From the NCBI RefSeq assembly GCF_910592395.1, contig NC_088313.1, positions 12,292,437-12,356,436 of the forward strand: a stretch of 64,000 bases of DNA, read 5' to 3'. Position numbers and translations under genes: made by a program. Positions 32,886 through 43,089 of the stretch are shown here, piece after piece (the stretch's first letter is position 1; every line of letters begins with the position of its first letter). The notes beneath the pieces were generated by a model. It had not been told where the DNA came from, made no database searches, and worked only from the letters and a program-made list of their open reading frames with translations. The stretch comes from Lineus longissimus (taxonomy: Eukaryota; Nemertea; Pilidiophora; Heteronemertea; Lineidae).

Positions 32886-33173
32886 CAGCTTTTTCCATAG
32901 CCGATGTCCTGTTTTCCTGTCTCTGCAAGTCCAGTCATTGGTAGTAGCATCCTTGTGAAGATGACAGGTTCCCGTTTGATCATGACCGTCATGGCCGTTC
33001 TGGGGGTTGGTGAAAAAGGCATCGCACATCTGAATATTCGAGCATGCCATACCACATCGAAGAATTGACTGAACTGGTAAGGTTGCGAAAGTTAAATTGC
33101 TATCAGTTCCGTTAATGTGCATTGTCATAAATTGAAATGAGGAAAACACTAAACTTGCTGAAGCTCTGTCCAT
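32886..33173 (-). CDS. PAN/apple-like domain exon, copy 2
   Basis: A 96-codon first coding exon from the ATG at 33173 to a donor (minus-strand CTG|GTAGCC). The peptide starts with a possible signal sequence (ASLVFSSFQF), then carries the PAN/apple-like cysteine pattern RCGMACSNIQMC, a GTCHL motif and WTCRDRKTG. Length and boundary are identical to copy 1 at 2154-2441. The region upstream shares sequence with copy 1 but is frameshifted, which supports this ATG as the start. PAN modules are extracellular adhesion modules; the ligand is unknown. It likely splices to exons toward 28686. Confidence 0.6.
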
Positions 33174-33461
33174 GTTGGTCAGGACGTGCAATAACTCCCA
33201 TATAGTCATGAATTGTATTTACAGGGTCTACGAACTCAACCAATAGAATTCTTGATTGGACGACCTTCTTTCTCGAGATACTGATGGTGTCATCGCAAAT
33301 TAATGCCACAGACAAAACTCTCCGTAGCAAATCTTATAGGGCTCCAAAGGCTATATAGAATCTATACCGGTATAGCACCTGTATAGGGTTTGTAAAGGAC
33401 AACCTATATACTATAAGATGAACAAATTCTATATAGGATTTTAGTGTATTTTATGTAGAGA

Positions 33462-33535
33462 AAAAGGCAACGCACATCTGAATATCGTCCAGCATGCTAC
33501 TCCCCATCGAAGAGTTGACTGAACTCGTAAGATTT
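33462..33535. pseudogene. Fragment of a third PAN exon copy
   Basis: About 70 bp (from AAAAAGGCAACGCACATCTG to GACTGAACTCGTAAG) match part of the PAN exon at 33012-33085 with many differences. It is an older partial duplication of the exon, without an open frame. Confidence 0.6.
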
Positions 33536-34349
33536 TAAGGCGGGGAAAAAGAGAACATTTTCGGATTTGCTTCATGCCATTTTCAACCTCGGACACAGAT
33601 TTTTAATTTGTGCGAATTTCAAACCTGGTTTACATAAAGAACCTTATTGCAGTTAAGGTACATCCAGATTGGTCCTGGTTGAACATAAGGTGCACCCAGG
33701 ACCAACGATTGTTGAGCACTATTCAAGACGGGTATTTTTAGGTGTAATTACGATACGTGCTAATTGCGAAGGGTATACGCAGTCTCTTTAAACACCTCGA
33801 TCGGCATAGGGCCTATAGCTGGATGCAATGCCAACAATGACATGGAATTCTTGCTGAAAAGGAAAGGATTTTCGCGGTCATGACATACTGGCGAAATTTG
33901 GGAAAACTTCCTGAACATGAAATTATCTGTTAAGACAAGCATATTTCGGAATGACTCAATGACAAATACATTGGTATCACAAATCATAGTAGCATCTTCC
34001 CGTTTGCGGAACTGAGCGTATTTGGAAACTCAACCTTTGAGTCTCCTGGCCGGTTATTTTAAAATGCAGAATTTTGCATGGCACGACGAGCGTACATGTA
34101 TATCTCAAATGCATTTGTGCACAAATTACATACGCTAAGACTTATTGGGAATTCCTCGCTCATGGGGGAAAATTACAAGCCCCAATCCCAAGCACGAAGG
34201 AGGTTCAACGGGTTACCCAATCCTCTCGGACCAGGGAAGACGCACGTTGATTCCTTCATATAGCGCGCGTGCGACCCTGCAGTCAGCGGTGACCCCAAAC
34301 ATTCATCGGTCAAGAGCCAGACACATCAACTGAATCCAAGGACGTTTTA
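33536..34349. other. Non-coding spacer with dispersed repeat
   Basis: No gene. About 33800-33990 matches 61790-61960 (words such as AAATTTCGCGTTCAGAATG on the minus strand). The match does not behave like coding sequence, so it is taken as a dispersed repeat. Confidence 0.45.
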
Positions 34350-34351
34350 TA

Positions 34352-34438
34352 CAGGGTGGCCAAGAATTATTTTCCATCACACAATAGATACACAATAGAA
34401 TTCTATTGTCCAAAGGAAAATAATTATGGGCCAGCCTG
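34352..34438. mobile_element. 87-bp mariner-like MITE
   Basis: Inverted termini CAGGGTGGCCAAGAATTATT and CAGGCTGGCCCATAATTATT (right end complemented) are flanked by TA on both sides, at 34350-34351 and 34439-34440. TA duplication and the CAGGGTGGCC start fit a Tc1/mariner-derived element. There is no coding content. Confidence 0.75.
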
Positions 34439-34440
34439 TA

Positions 34441-35554
34441 GAGCGTACGTACACGTAATTCATAACATATATCAAAGGTAAAAGCACACATTAACCATGC
34501 AGAAAGATATCCGGCTTCGTTTGGTCAATAGTTCGCCAAAAGTAAATCAATTTCGAAGTAATTGATGACGTCCGCGTCTACTGAACGCCGTTGTGCAGTT
34601 TTCCCGGTAAGAGGAGAGAGAGCTGGAAAATCGCCGGAAGAAAATCTTGATCTCAAAAATGTTATATACTGAAAAAAGGTATTTTAGAATTAAAAACCGG
34701 CGTGAGTTTCGACGGAATTTTAGCAACAAACTAAAGTGGGTTGGTATCTAAATATAGACCCTAATCCTCGGATCCAATTCCGAACCACAATAAGCCTCTT
34801 TAATTCCTGATCAGCGCCTCTATAGCGCAAGAGCTCTGTTGTTGCGGCTCTGTTGTCGGCGGAAAACAGCCAACATGATGACGGAAGGATACATTTTTTC
34901 CCCACAACATCAGACTTGCTCCGCTACAACAGGCGCTGATCAAGAAAAAGGCCGAAAATAGCATGTTTAGTCACCTCTCCGGTGTCCCTATTTCTACTGC
35001 GACAGAAACAACCGATGCAATAAATCTTGATGACACGATAACTGTGGCTTTAACAATACGACGATTAAAAACAACACAACCAGCGTCAATAATTGTATTT
35101 GGTAAAATTAAATCAAAGAAAACAATGCATGCTCTTTATATTTTGACATCGATTGCTTTGAAAATCGATATCGCAGAATAGAATCAGACCCTGTACGCAT
35201 GTTAACATGTACAAAATGTAGTTATGTAGCTATTTGTGATCCTGATCATTGAACCGACTATTACAGACTATTGCTTTTTGTCACTGCAACCTGTGATCAC
35301 GGTTGCATATGCAACAAAGATCGCTCCTTTACCATGTGCACGGTGGTCATCGCAGGAACCGCATGCGACAGGAATCAGTTATCGCAGCTCGCCCGGGCCA
35401 GAATCAAGATAAGATTTGAATAAGATTTTTAAGATCTTATTCAGTTTTGTGGACGAGTGCGTGTGAATTTCGTTGCAATATTTCTCAGTTAAGATCTTAA
35501 CTATACTAAGAATTTTGCAAAAATATTCTTACGAATGTACAGTCTAGCTCTTAT
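34441..35554. other. Non-coding region
   Basis: No confident gene. A 72-codon frame at 34963-35181 (plus) begins MFSHLSGVPIS and matches nothing recognised. Confidence 0.35.
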
Positions 35555-36399
35555 TAAATAAAGGCAAATATATTATCACTATCGTATTATCAGTTGATTA
35601 ATATAAAGTATAACATAAAGTTCTAAACCTCTGTTTCCTACTTTTAAAATCCTTTTGCATTCCAGCATGGGTTATGTTTTATGAGATGCCCAATTCAGAC
35701 TTTAAAGCGGGTTGGCATTAAAAGACCATTGGCATTATTAAGGGCAATATTATTCAGCTGTCGGCTGCCCAGTCACCTCTTAATATATATATTTATTAGT
35801 TTCCATCTACAAATTGCACAAAAAGAGGAAAAATTTAAAATCTGACTGAATTATCACGCTTTTCCGATGTTGACTTCGATTTGACCTGAGTTAGCTCTCC
35901 ATGCGCCGACCCTTTCCACGTGGATCAATGCACTAGTAAGGCGTTCCTGGAGCCATGAATCTACCCGGTGACGTCTTGGTGCATCTTGACTCTCATGCGC
36001 TTGCGTCACCACTATGGAGCTCCCCAAACTTTGGGTGAGTGGTGACGATCTCAAAACATTGCGGGTCAAGATGGTCTTGGTGCTGATATCGGTTTTTCCG
36101 ACGTCACGCTGATGGCGCCTGACCCCTCAACTGCGGTGGTGAATGGAAATGGCGTTGCGTTTTGATAGTGGGGTGACGTGAACTCAGATCTCAGCGTGCA
36201 CTCACGTGGCGGGAAAGGTCTTTCGCGACAAGACGTGTGCTTTATACTAGATTACGAATAACGCGTTTCTTCTGCTATCTAAGAGCTGAAACAAAATTGG
36301 AAAAGCATCAAACACGTTCAGAAAAATTGTTTACTCGTGATGAACCAGAGGAAGAACAAACAAACTGGAATAAAAAGTCGCCCATTCCTTTGAGCAATT

Positions 36400-37037
36400 A
36401 AAATTTTGAAATTCGGCCATTGGAGCAGAAATATCAGTCAAACCGTTAGCAATCTCACTGTCACACGTCATTCAAGGTTTTTTAGCATAATACATGAGTA
36501 TCTAAAAGGGACAACTCGAGCGTGGGATTTAGCTTGCCATGAGGATAGTAGAAGCACCATTGGGGTGAGAACAGGGTCATGGTCACTTCCAACATCTTCT
36601 CCTGGATAGGTCCTGGTCTTAGCCATGTTGATGCTGCTCATGTACCTTTTCATAACCATAATGTAGTCGAACGTGTTGTGCGTGTTACCACTAGGAGAAT
36701 GCCAAGTTGCCTTTCGACTGAGTCTTTGAGGCTGGAAGGTGTTGGCTATTACGAGTTCGTGGATCTTGCAAATTCAAGTAGCCAGAGCCCCCCCCCCCTT
36801 GTTATCCCTAAAGCCAAATCTCCTAACGTTGCCTTTCAATTGGTCCTTGGCATCGGTGCCGATTTTTGCGTTACAGCCCCCGACTACCAGAATAATATCC
36901 TGCTTTGGGAGAGACTGCATAGTCATGAAGTCTTCGTAAAAGCCATTCATCCTGTCCTCGGATCCATCGCTTGTGGAGCGTAGATCTGGACGACTGATCT
37001 GGTTGAATGGTTTTGCGCTGATTCTCACAGTCATCAT
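36400..37037 (-). pseudogene. RTE-type LINE endonuclease relic 2
   Basis: The minus strand encodes pieces of an exonuclease-endonuclease-phosphatase domain in several frames: SDGSEDRMNGFYEDF, LPKQDIILVVGG, AKIGTDAKDQLKGN, then AKTRTYPGEDVGSDHDPV with the conserved SDH. Frameshifts break it. No RT follows, so only the endonuclease end remains. The best matches are the other two relics in this window. Confidence 0.75.
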
Positions 37038-37938
37038 ACGGGTGGAGACTGGTCAGTACTCTTTTTAAAATTGAATAGTAAAAGTAACTAAAGGAAGGCA
37101 AATACATTATCTCTATCGTCTTATCAGTTATTTTATCTGTTATAGCATAAAGCTCTAAACCTCTTTTTCCTACTTTTAAAATCCTGTTTCCATTCAAGCA
37201 TGGGCTATGTTTTATGAGATGCCCAATCAAGTTGTTCAGTGACTTGATAATTATGATTAAAATATAAAAAACGTATTTAAAGGGGATTGGTATTTAAGGA
37301 CATTATTAAGGGCAATATTACCCTGCTGTCGGGTACCCAGTCACCTCCTATTCTACATATTAAGTAGTCACTATCAACAAATTGCACAAAAAAAGGAAAA
37401 TTTCAAAAGCTGACTGGATTATCACCCTTTTCCGATGTTGACCCGATTTGACCCGAGTTACCTCTCCTTGTGTCGACCCTTTCCACGTTGATCGATGCAC
37501 CAGTAAGGCGTTTCCTGGAGCCACGGATCTACTTACCTGTGACGTCTTCGTGCTGATATCGATTTTTTTCGACCTCATGCTGATGGCGCTTGATTACCCG
37601 GCAACTGTTACGATAAATTGAAATGACGTTAAGTCTTAATATCGGGGTTGTGTGAGCTCGGATCTCAGTGTGCACTCACGTGGCGGGAAAGGTCTCTCGC
37701 ACCAAGACTTGTGCGTACTAGAAATTAAATAACGAATAAGGCATTTTCCTACTATCTAAGAGCTGAAACAAAATTGGAAAAGCATCAAACACGTTTAGAA
37801 AAATTGTTTACTTGTGATAAACCAGAGGAAAAACAAACATGCTGGAATAAAAAGCCGCCCTTTGAGCAATTAAAATTTGATTTTCCGCCATATGAGCAGA
37901 AATATCAGTCAAACCGTTAGCAATCTCACTGTCACACG

Positions 37939-38480
37939 TCATTCAAGGTTTTTTAGCATAATACATGAGTATCCAAAAGGGACAACTCGGGCGTGGATTG
38001 TAGCTTGCCATGAGGATAGTAGAAGCACCATTGGGGTAAGGACAGGATCATGGTCACTTCCGACATCTTCTCCTGGATAGGTCCTGGTCTTAGCCATGTT
38101 GATGCTGCTCATGAACCTTTTCGTAACCATAATGTAGTCGATCATGTTGTGTGTGTTACTACTAGGAGAATGCCAAGTTGCCTTTCGACTGAGTTTTTGA
38201 GGCTCGAAGGTGTTGGCTATGGCTAGTTCGTGGAATCAAGCAAATTCTGGTAGTCGGAGCCCCCTCTTGGTTGTTACTCCTGAGCAAAATCTCCCGACGT
38301 TACCTTTCCATTGGTCCTAGGCATCGGTACCGATATTTGCATTACAGGCTCATACTACCAGAATAATGTCCTGCTTAGTAGCAATGAAGTCTTCGTAAAA
38401 GCCATTCATCCTGTCCTCGGATCCATCGCTTGTTGGAGCGTAGATCTAGAGAACTGACAGGTTGAAGACTGGTCAGTACT
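37939..38480 (-). pseudogene. RTE-type LINE endonuclease relic 3
   Basis: Second tandem-unit copy of the same domain. The clearest section is MIDYIMVTKRFMSSIN followed by AKTRTYPGEDVGSDHDPV at 38145-37939. A large deletion and frameshifts affect the earlier part (38140-38480). Its flanking repeat continues at 39572, beyond an inserted element. Confidence 0.75.
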
Positions 38481-38500
38481 CTTTTTAAAATCAAATAGTA

Positions 38501-39571
38501 AGCCCCCCTCTTAGGAGGGGCTCTTAAGATACACGTGTGTGCGGGAGTATATAGTGAATGATTAGAAATAAAGAGAGTAACAATTGTATATCCTACCAAC
38601 AATTTTTTTTGGTATTTTTCTGAATTAACTCCGTTGAGTTTACCGATTTCTCCGCGATCTTCCGGTGGTGGTTGCTATTCCATTGGTTGAAATTAAGTTA
38701 AATTAAATTTAAATCTTCATGGGAATTCGCTACATCATATGCCTAAGAAATTGGCCAATTATATTAATATTTTTATTAGAGAAATATCCGTCCTAAATAA
38801 TGACATAAAAGGGTGGTTTATTTCAATTTTGTGTCGACATGGTCGAGGTCACGTGACATAAAAACAAAACAATCGCACACACCCGTCCAAAAAAGGCACT
38901 TTAAGAAAAATAAATACGTTTTTCCAGCTTAAAACCACACTGACGACTAAGTTATATTGGTCTACTGCCCAAATCTGAAGTATCAAAATGAATCACAAAC
39001 TAGAACTAGCTCTATTTAGCTATAGTTGCGTGAAAATTTCGGGTGAGCGACGAACATTCTGTACCCTAGCGGCCAATAAATAAACTACTTTCAGCCGTCT
39101 GCTCCGGTCTCGTTAGGGAGTTTTTCCCAAATGCACGCGATGATGACGTGCCCCATTAACAGGACGTGACATCTATTTTAAAATGCGTTTCCAAAGTGAA
39201 TGCATGAGGACAATCCATTTAAGTGTCGTTTATCACTGGAAACGCCCGATTCCCGTGAATAAGGACAATCACAATGTATTACATTACCAAAACAAAAATG
39301 TGTCGGAAGGAACTATATGGATGGTCCCATCGCACCCCCCCCTCCAGCAGTATGACACAGAAGGGCTAGTTGACTGTCCACCGGGGGGGTTTGGGGGGAG
39401 CTTCCCCCCAACGCACTGGTAAAAACCTATGTCGACGGAGGGGGGTTTGGGGGGTGTCCCCCCATTGTAACAGCTGTAGTTGTTAGAGCTTGCACTTAAC
39501 ATATGCTCGTAGGGGGGTTCGGGGGAGCTCCCCGACCTAAAGGGGGGCTCACTAAGTCCTTGACTTTACAT
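38501..39571. mobile_element. G-rich non-autonomous element splitting a repeat
   Basis: This ~1.07-kb segment interrupts the RTE-linked repeat; the sequence around AATAGTA at its left edge resumes at AAAAGTAACT after it. The left end is AGCCCCCCTCTTAGG. An inverted match CCTAAAGGGGGGCTC lies at about 39536-39550, leaving ~20 bp unexplained at the right. Inside are several runs of six or more G (39330-39540) that could form quadruplexes. No gene is seen. Confidence 0.5.
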
Positions 39572-39840
39572 ATTAAAAGTAACTAATTATAGTTATGTTT
39601 TACTAGTCTGGTAGTTGCTATTGAACTGTGAAGTTTGTTTTTTTAAATATCGAAATGCTAATTCTTAACCATTTTAATGTTAGTTTTACTGCCTTTTTTA
39701 GTGAGACCAACTGATTATTGGTTAGTTTTTAACTAATTTCACAGTTGTTGCAATAGGAACTACCAATTAGTGGCTTTTAGAACTGCTGGAGCCGTGTCCT
39801 TATGAACCCAGACTGACGTCCCATACCCACGCTTGGAATC
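39572..39840. repeat. Dispersed repeat shared with 21795-22070
   Basis: Second copy of the 275-bp repeat, with the hairpin element at 39611-39763 inside (arms GTAGTTGCTATTG / CAATAGGAACTAC). It continues the RTE relic 3 segment across the inserted G-rich element. Confidence 0.7.
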
Positions 39841-39891
39841 ATGACAAATCTAGAAGAGTCTGTGTCCATCGGCTGTTGTCATCTCACAGAG

Positions 39892-40164
39892 TTAAGATGG
39901 GGCAAGATTGTGAATTGCCTTGAACGCAAAAACCAGGATTTTGTAATGAATCCGCTGCGCGACGGGAAGCCAGTGCAGTTCCTCGAGGATTGGAGTAATA
40001 TGCGCTGACTTCCGGGTTCTTGTTACGAGTCGCGCAGCGGAGTTTTGAACTCTTTGGAGTGGAAGAATAGAGGGCAAACCGACAAGGAGAGAGTTACAGA
40101 AGTCAATCTTTGATGTCACAAGCAGACTGGCAAACAACTTTGCTGTGTACATGTAAAGAACCAT
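39892..40164 (-). pseudogene. L2/CR1-like LINE ORF2 fragment
   Basis: About 80 residues of a LINE ORF2 C-terminal region: LVTSKIDFCNSLLVGLPS, QRVQNSAARLVTRTRK, ITPILEELHWLPVAQRI, AFKAIHNLAPS. It stops abruptly at 40164, where the decayed BEL element begins. Confidence 0.8.
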
Positions 40165-40983
40165 GTGGGCGCTCTGAAAACGCCCAAGACACCAGATCCC
40201 GCGCCCACGGTGGGCACAACACCAACAAAGGATAGTCCTTTGAAATCCGCGAAACTTCCTAAGTTAAAGTTGCCTACGTTTGACGGGACTTACACCAAAT
40301 GGAAAGCATTTTGGGACACTATCGATAACCAAATTCAATTACATCTCGGGGCAACTCACAGGAACAGCCAAAGAAAGTGTGGTCGGACTACATGCTGCAG
40401 GGAACAATTTACAAACGCTGATAGACCTGTTGACTGAAAGGTTTGGTCAGCCACGGAGGATCATTCGAGCGCACGTTACCAGTCTCTTGGACATGCCAAG
40501 TCCAGGAGGAAACCATGCGTCACTGAGCGAGTATTACAACAGGATAATGGGGTCATACGGTCCTTGGAAAATCTACAAGTCGACATTTATCAATGCACAC
40601 CTTTCATCGTTACGATTATTGAGAGGAAACTGCCCAAATTCTTCCGAGAGAAGATGGGAACATGTGGGCAAGATAACACTTTTGACCTGAAACGGTTTTT
40701 GAAGGCCTTCACACACCAACTTGAGAACATGGGAGAACGGATGGATTCGTCGGAGCGCGAACGGGATACGAAGAAATCAAGCAATCATCACCACGGGAGC
40801 GGGAGTAATAGGTTCAACAGCGTGAGATCCGTAGAGGCCTTAGTCAGTGTGCCCGCCGGTGCCGCAAGATCGAATGACCAACGCGAAAATGCCCATTTTG
40901 TGCCGACTCTCACTCATCTTTCAATTGTGGATCAGCACCTGAGGATAGATATAACGCCGCGCGAACCAATCGTTTGTGTTTGA
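40165..40983 (+). pseudogene. BEL element 2, Gag capsid-like (DUF1759) part
   Basis: Plus-strand Gag sequence spread over three frames. KLKLPTFDGTYTKWKAFWD (40165 frame) is followed by GTAKESVVGLHAAGNNL and LLTERFGQPRRIIRAHV (40280 frame). ERKLPKFFREKMG and the Lys/Ser-rich linker are in the 40564 frame. This is the DUF1759 region of BEL/Pao elements. At least two frameshifts show decay. No LTR is found to the left; the 5' end is truncated against a LINE fragment. Confidence 0.85.
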
Positions 40984-41705
40984 ATTGTCTGTTCAGTACG
41001 TCACATGTCGCCAGATATTGTGATAGCAATCGCTCATGCCAGCACTGCAACCGGAGGCATCATACGAGCCTACACGATTCCTATCAGAGTTCAAATTCGA
41101 GCCGAGGAAACGCAACATTCAGTGGATGCACCACCATCACGCCCAGGATAAAACCAACAACGCCGTTTGAAAGCAACAAGACCAAGGAAACAGGTCAGGT
41201 ATCTAAGCCGGAGAGCAAAATCAACGCTCTCGCGCCATCAAGTGTCGATCAAAAAGCGCAAACACTGTCAACCAAAATCGTCAATGTGAACTCGGATAAG
41301 GATACCGAACATTGGCATATCAATCAAACCGTACTCTTGGAAACGGGACACGTTACCCTAAAGAATGAGGAAAGAAGCGTCAAGGCCGGGCTCATGATGG
41401 ATCGAGGCAGCATGAGCTCATACATACGTCGGAAAATAGCACAAAAGTTGAATCTACGTTCAAAAGGAGCGCAGTCACTGTACGTGAATGGATTCGGAGG
41501 TCACTCATCAAAACGCGTTTACCAAATTGTGGATGTAATCATCAAAACTTCGGACGGGGACAAAGTAATCGATGCATTGGTTACTGATGAAATTGTCAAG
41601 CCTATCAGCCAGCAGAGATGGGGGGCCTGTCTCGATTACGATACATAGCCGAACATGAAACCAATCTAGCAAATAACTTCACTGAAGACCCGTTCATCGT
41701 GGACT
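40974..41705 (+). pseudogene. BEL element 2, zinc knuckles and protease
   Basis: Zinc knuckles (CLNCLFSTSHVARYC, CQHCNRRHHTSLH) are followed by a DUF1758 aspartic protease whose active site reads MMDRGSMSSYI. Arg replaces the usual Ser/Thr of D-S/T-G-S, so the protease is presumably dead. The frame stops at 41646-41648, and a SINE insertion follows at 41706. Confidence 0.85.
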
Positions 41706-42126
41706 ATGTATAGTACCCCCAGGTATATGGCACGGCTTAACCCGCCGGCCATGAGGGAATTCCTTTATGGCCCAGTGGTTGGCGCGTTGGCCCCAGAGTG
41801 GAAGTTAAGCAACGTTGAGCGCGGTCAACCTTTGGATCGGTGACCGGCGCGTATAATATATCTGGCAGACCTTCCCACGCGATGCGAGCTCTGGATTTGT
41901 AGTTCGGTACTGAGACGCATGAAGCCCTAAGTAGGATCGCGGACGATCCATCCCTGTCCGAAGGGGGAATGATGTATAGTACCCCCAGGTATATGGCACG
42001 GCTTAACCCGCCGGCCATGAGGGAATTCCTTTACGTGGTTGGCAGTGGTTGGCGCGTTGGCCCCAGAGTGGAAGTTAAGCAACGTTGACCGCGGTCAACC
42101 TTTGGATCGGTGCCGGCGCGTATAAT
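41706..42126 (+). mobile_element. 5S rRNA-derived SINE (one full and one partial tandem copy)
   Basis: Two copies start with ATGTATAGTACCCCCAGG at 41706 and 41972 (266-bp spacing); the second stops near 42126. Each contains a 5S rRNA-like stretch (41790-41856 and 42060-42118) with GGAAGTTAAGCAACG (box A region) and TTTGGATCGGTGACC or a close variant (box C region), the internal RNA polymerase III promoter of 5S genes. It interrupts the protease-RT junction of BEL element 2. 5S-derived SINEs are known as SINE3; assignment to a named family is not attempted. Confidence 0.7.
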
Positions 42127-43080
42127 ACACACGCTTTCGAATTTCTGGAAAATCGCATCATAAAGGGTGACGGTCCAACTGTACAATTCTCTAATCTTGG
42201 ATGCTTTGTTTCGGGTAGGCTTAAACCACAGAAGCCGCGTACCGTGCTCACGGCCGGTAACACGGAGGACAACGCCATGGACTGCTTCAGGGAGGACAGT
42301 CAAATCGATCACTTGGAGAACTTTTTGCGAGCGAACGTTCTCAGCGAATCAGGGATGACAGATATGGACTACGAAGATAATTTCAAAGAAAAGTACATGG
42401 AAAGGATACAATTTCGGGATGGACATTACTACGTGCCACTACCCTGGAGACCAGATCACCCGGAGTTACAGAACAATTACAACACCTGCAAAGGAAGGAT
42501 AAATCAAGTAATGCACAGATTGCGTAAGTTGAACCTTGTCCAAGCCTATGTTAATGTTATGAAGGAGAACATATCCAAGGGGTACGTCTCAGAAGTCACC
42601 ACGGCTCCCACCTCCCGCCTTGATGAAGGGTTTTTTCTGCCCCACTTTCCAGTTTTCCGAGACAGCGAAACCACCCCACTAAGGATTGTTTTTGATGCGA
42701 GCTGCGGCTCACCTTCCCTCAACTCTTGCCTGTATGAGAGACCGAACATGATTCAAGCTCCACCTCTTCCGCACGAAGAAGATAGGGCCGACATCGCTAG
42801 GGCCTTTTTGTCAGTTCGTCTGCTCGAATCAGAACGTAAATTTGTCAAGTTTTTATGGTATAAGGACAATGATGTAACCAAGGGACTCGTACCATACCAC
42901 TGCAACACCGTAATCTTCGAAAACGTGTCAAGTCCATTCGCGCTAGCTATTACGCTGCACAAACACCTATCTGCTTTCGATGGCAAAGTAGCCGAGGACA
43001 TGAAAGAAAAGCTTTGCATAGACAATCTGCTCACCGGGGTTACTGATGAAGCTGAAGCATTGGAATATTATACACAGTAA
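42127..43080 (+). pseudogene. BEL element 2, reverse transcriptase
   Basis: Pol resumes after the SINE with FLENRIIKGDGPTVQFSNLG, the BEL segment between protease and RT. RT sequence follows: FFLPHFPVFRD, TTPLRIVFDAS, ADIARAFLSVRL, and a catalytic-box equivalent CIDNLLTG (YVDN-type variant). About a dozen residues normally found before the ADI motif are missing. The stop at 43078-43080 splits it from the next segment. Confidence 0.85.
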
Positions 43081-43089
43081 CGAGACATT

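Larger units (their letters stand above)
35555..38500. repeat. ~1.5-kb tandem duplication
   Basis: Two units, about 35555-37088 and 37089-38500, share the order of segments. Each has a start with GGCAAATATATTATC or a close variant, a CTACTTTTAAAATCC stretch, TTTGAGCAATTAAAATTT, and an RTE endonuclease relic. The first unit has about 100 bp extra near 35990-36090. Divergence is visible, so the duplication is not recent. Confidence 0.75.

Noticed and set aside
33760-33987. 75-codon minus-strand frame similar to one at 61766-61951
   Set aside because: The similarity is at DNA level within an AT-rich dispersed repeat and does not keep start or stop positions; not taken as a gene.
34963-35181. 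72-codon plus-strand ORF
   Set aside because: No family, no splice or duplication support, and its length is within chance expectation.
41737-42312. Minus-strand frames of 93 codons at 41737-42018 and 42031-42312
   Set aside because: They are translations of the 5S-derived SINE on the opposite strand, plus BEL antisense sequence in the second.
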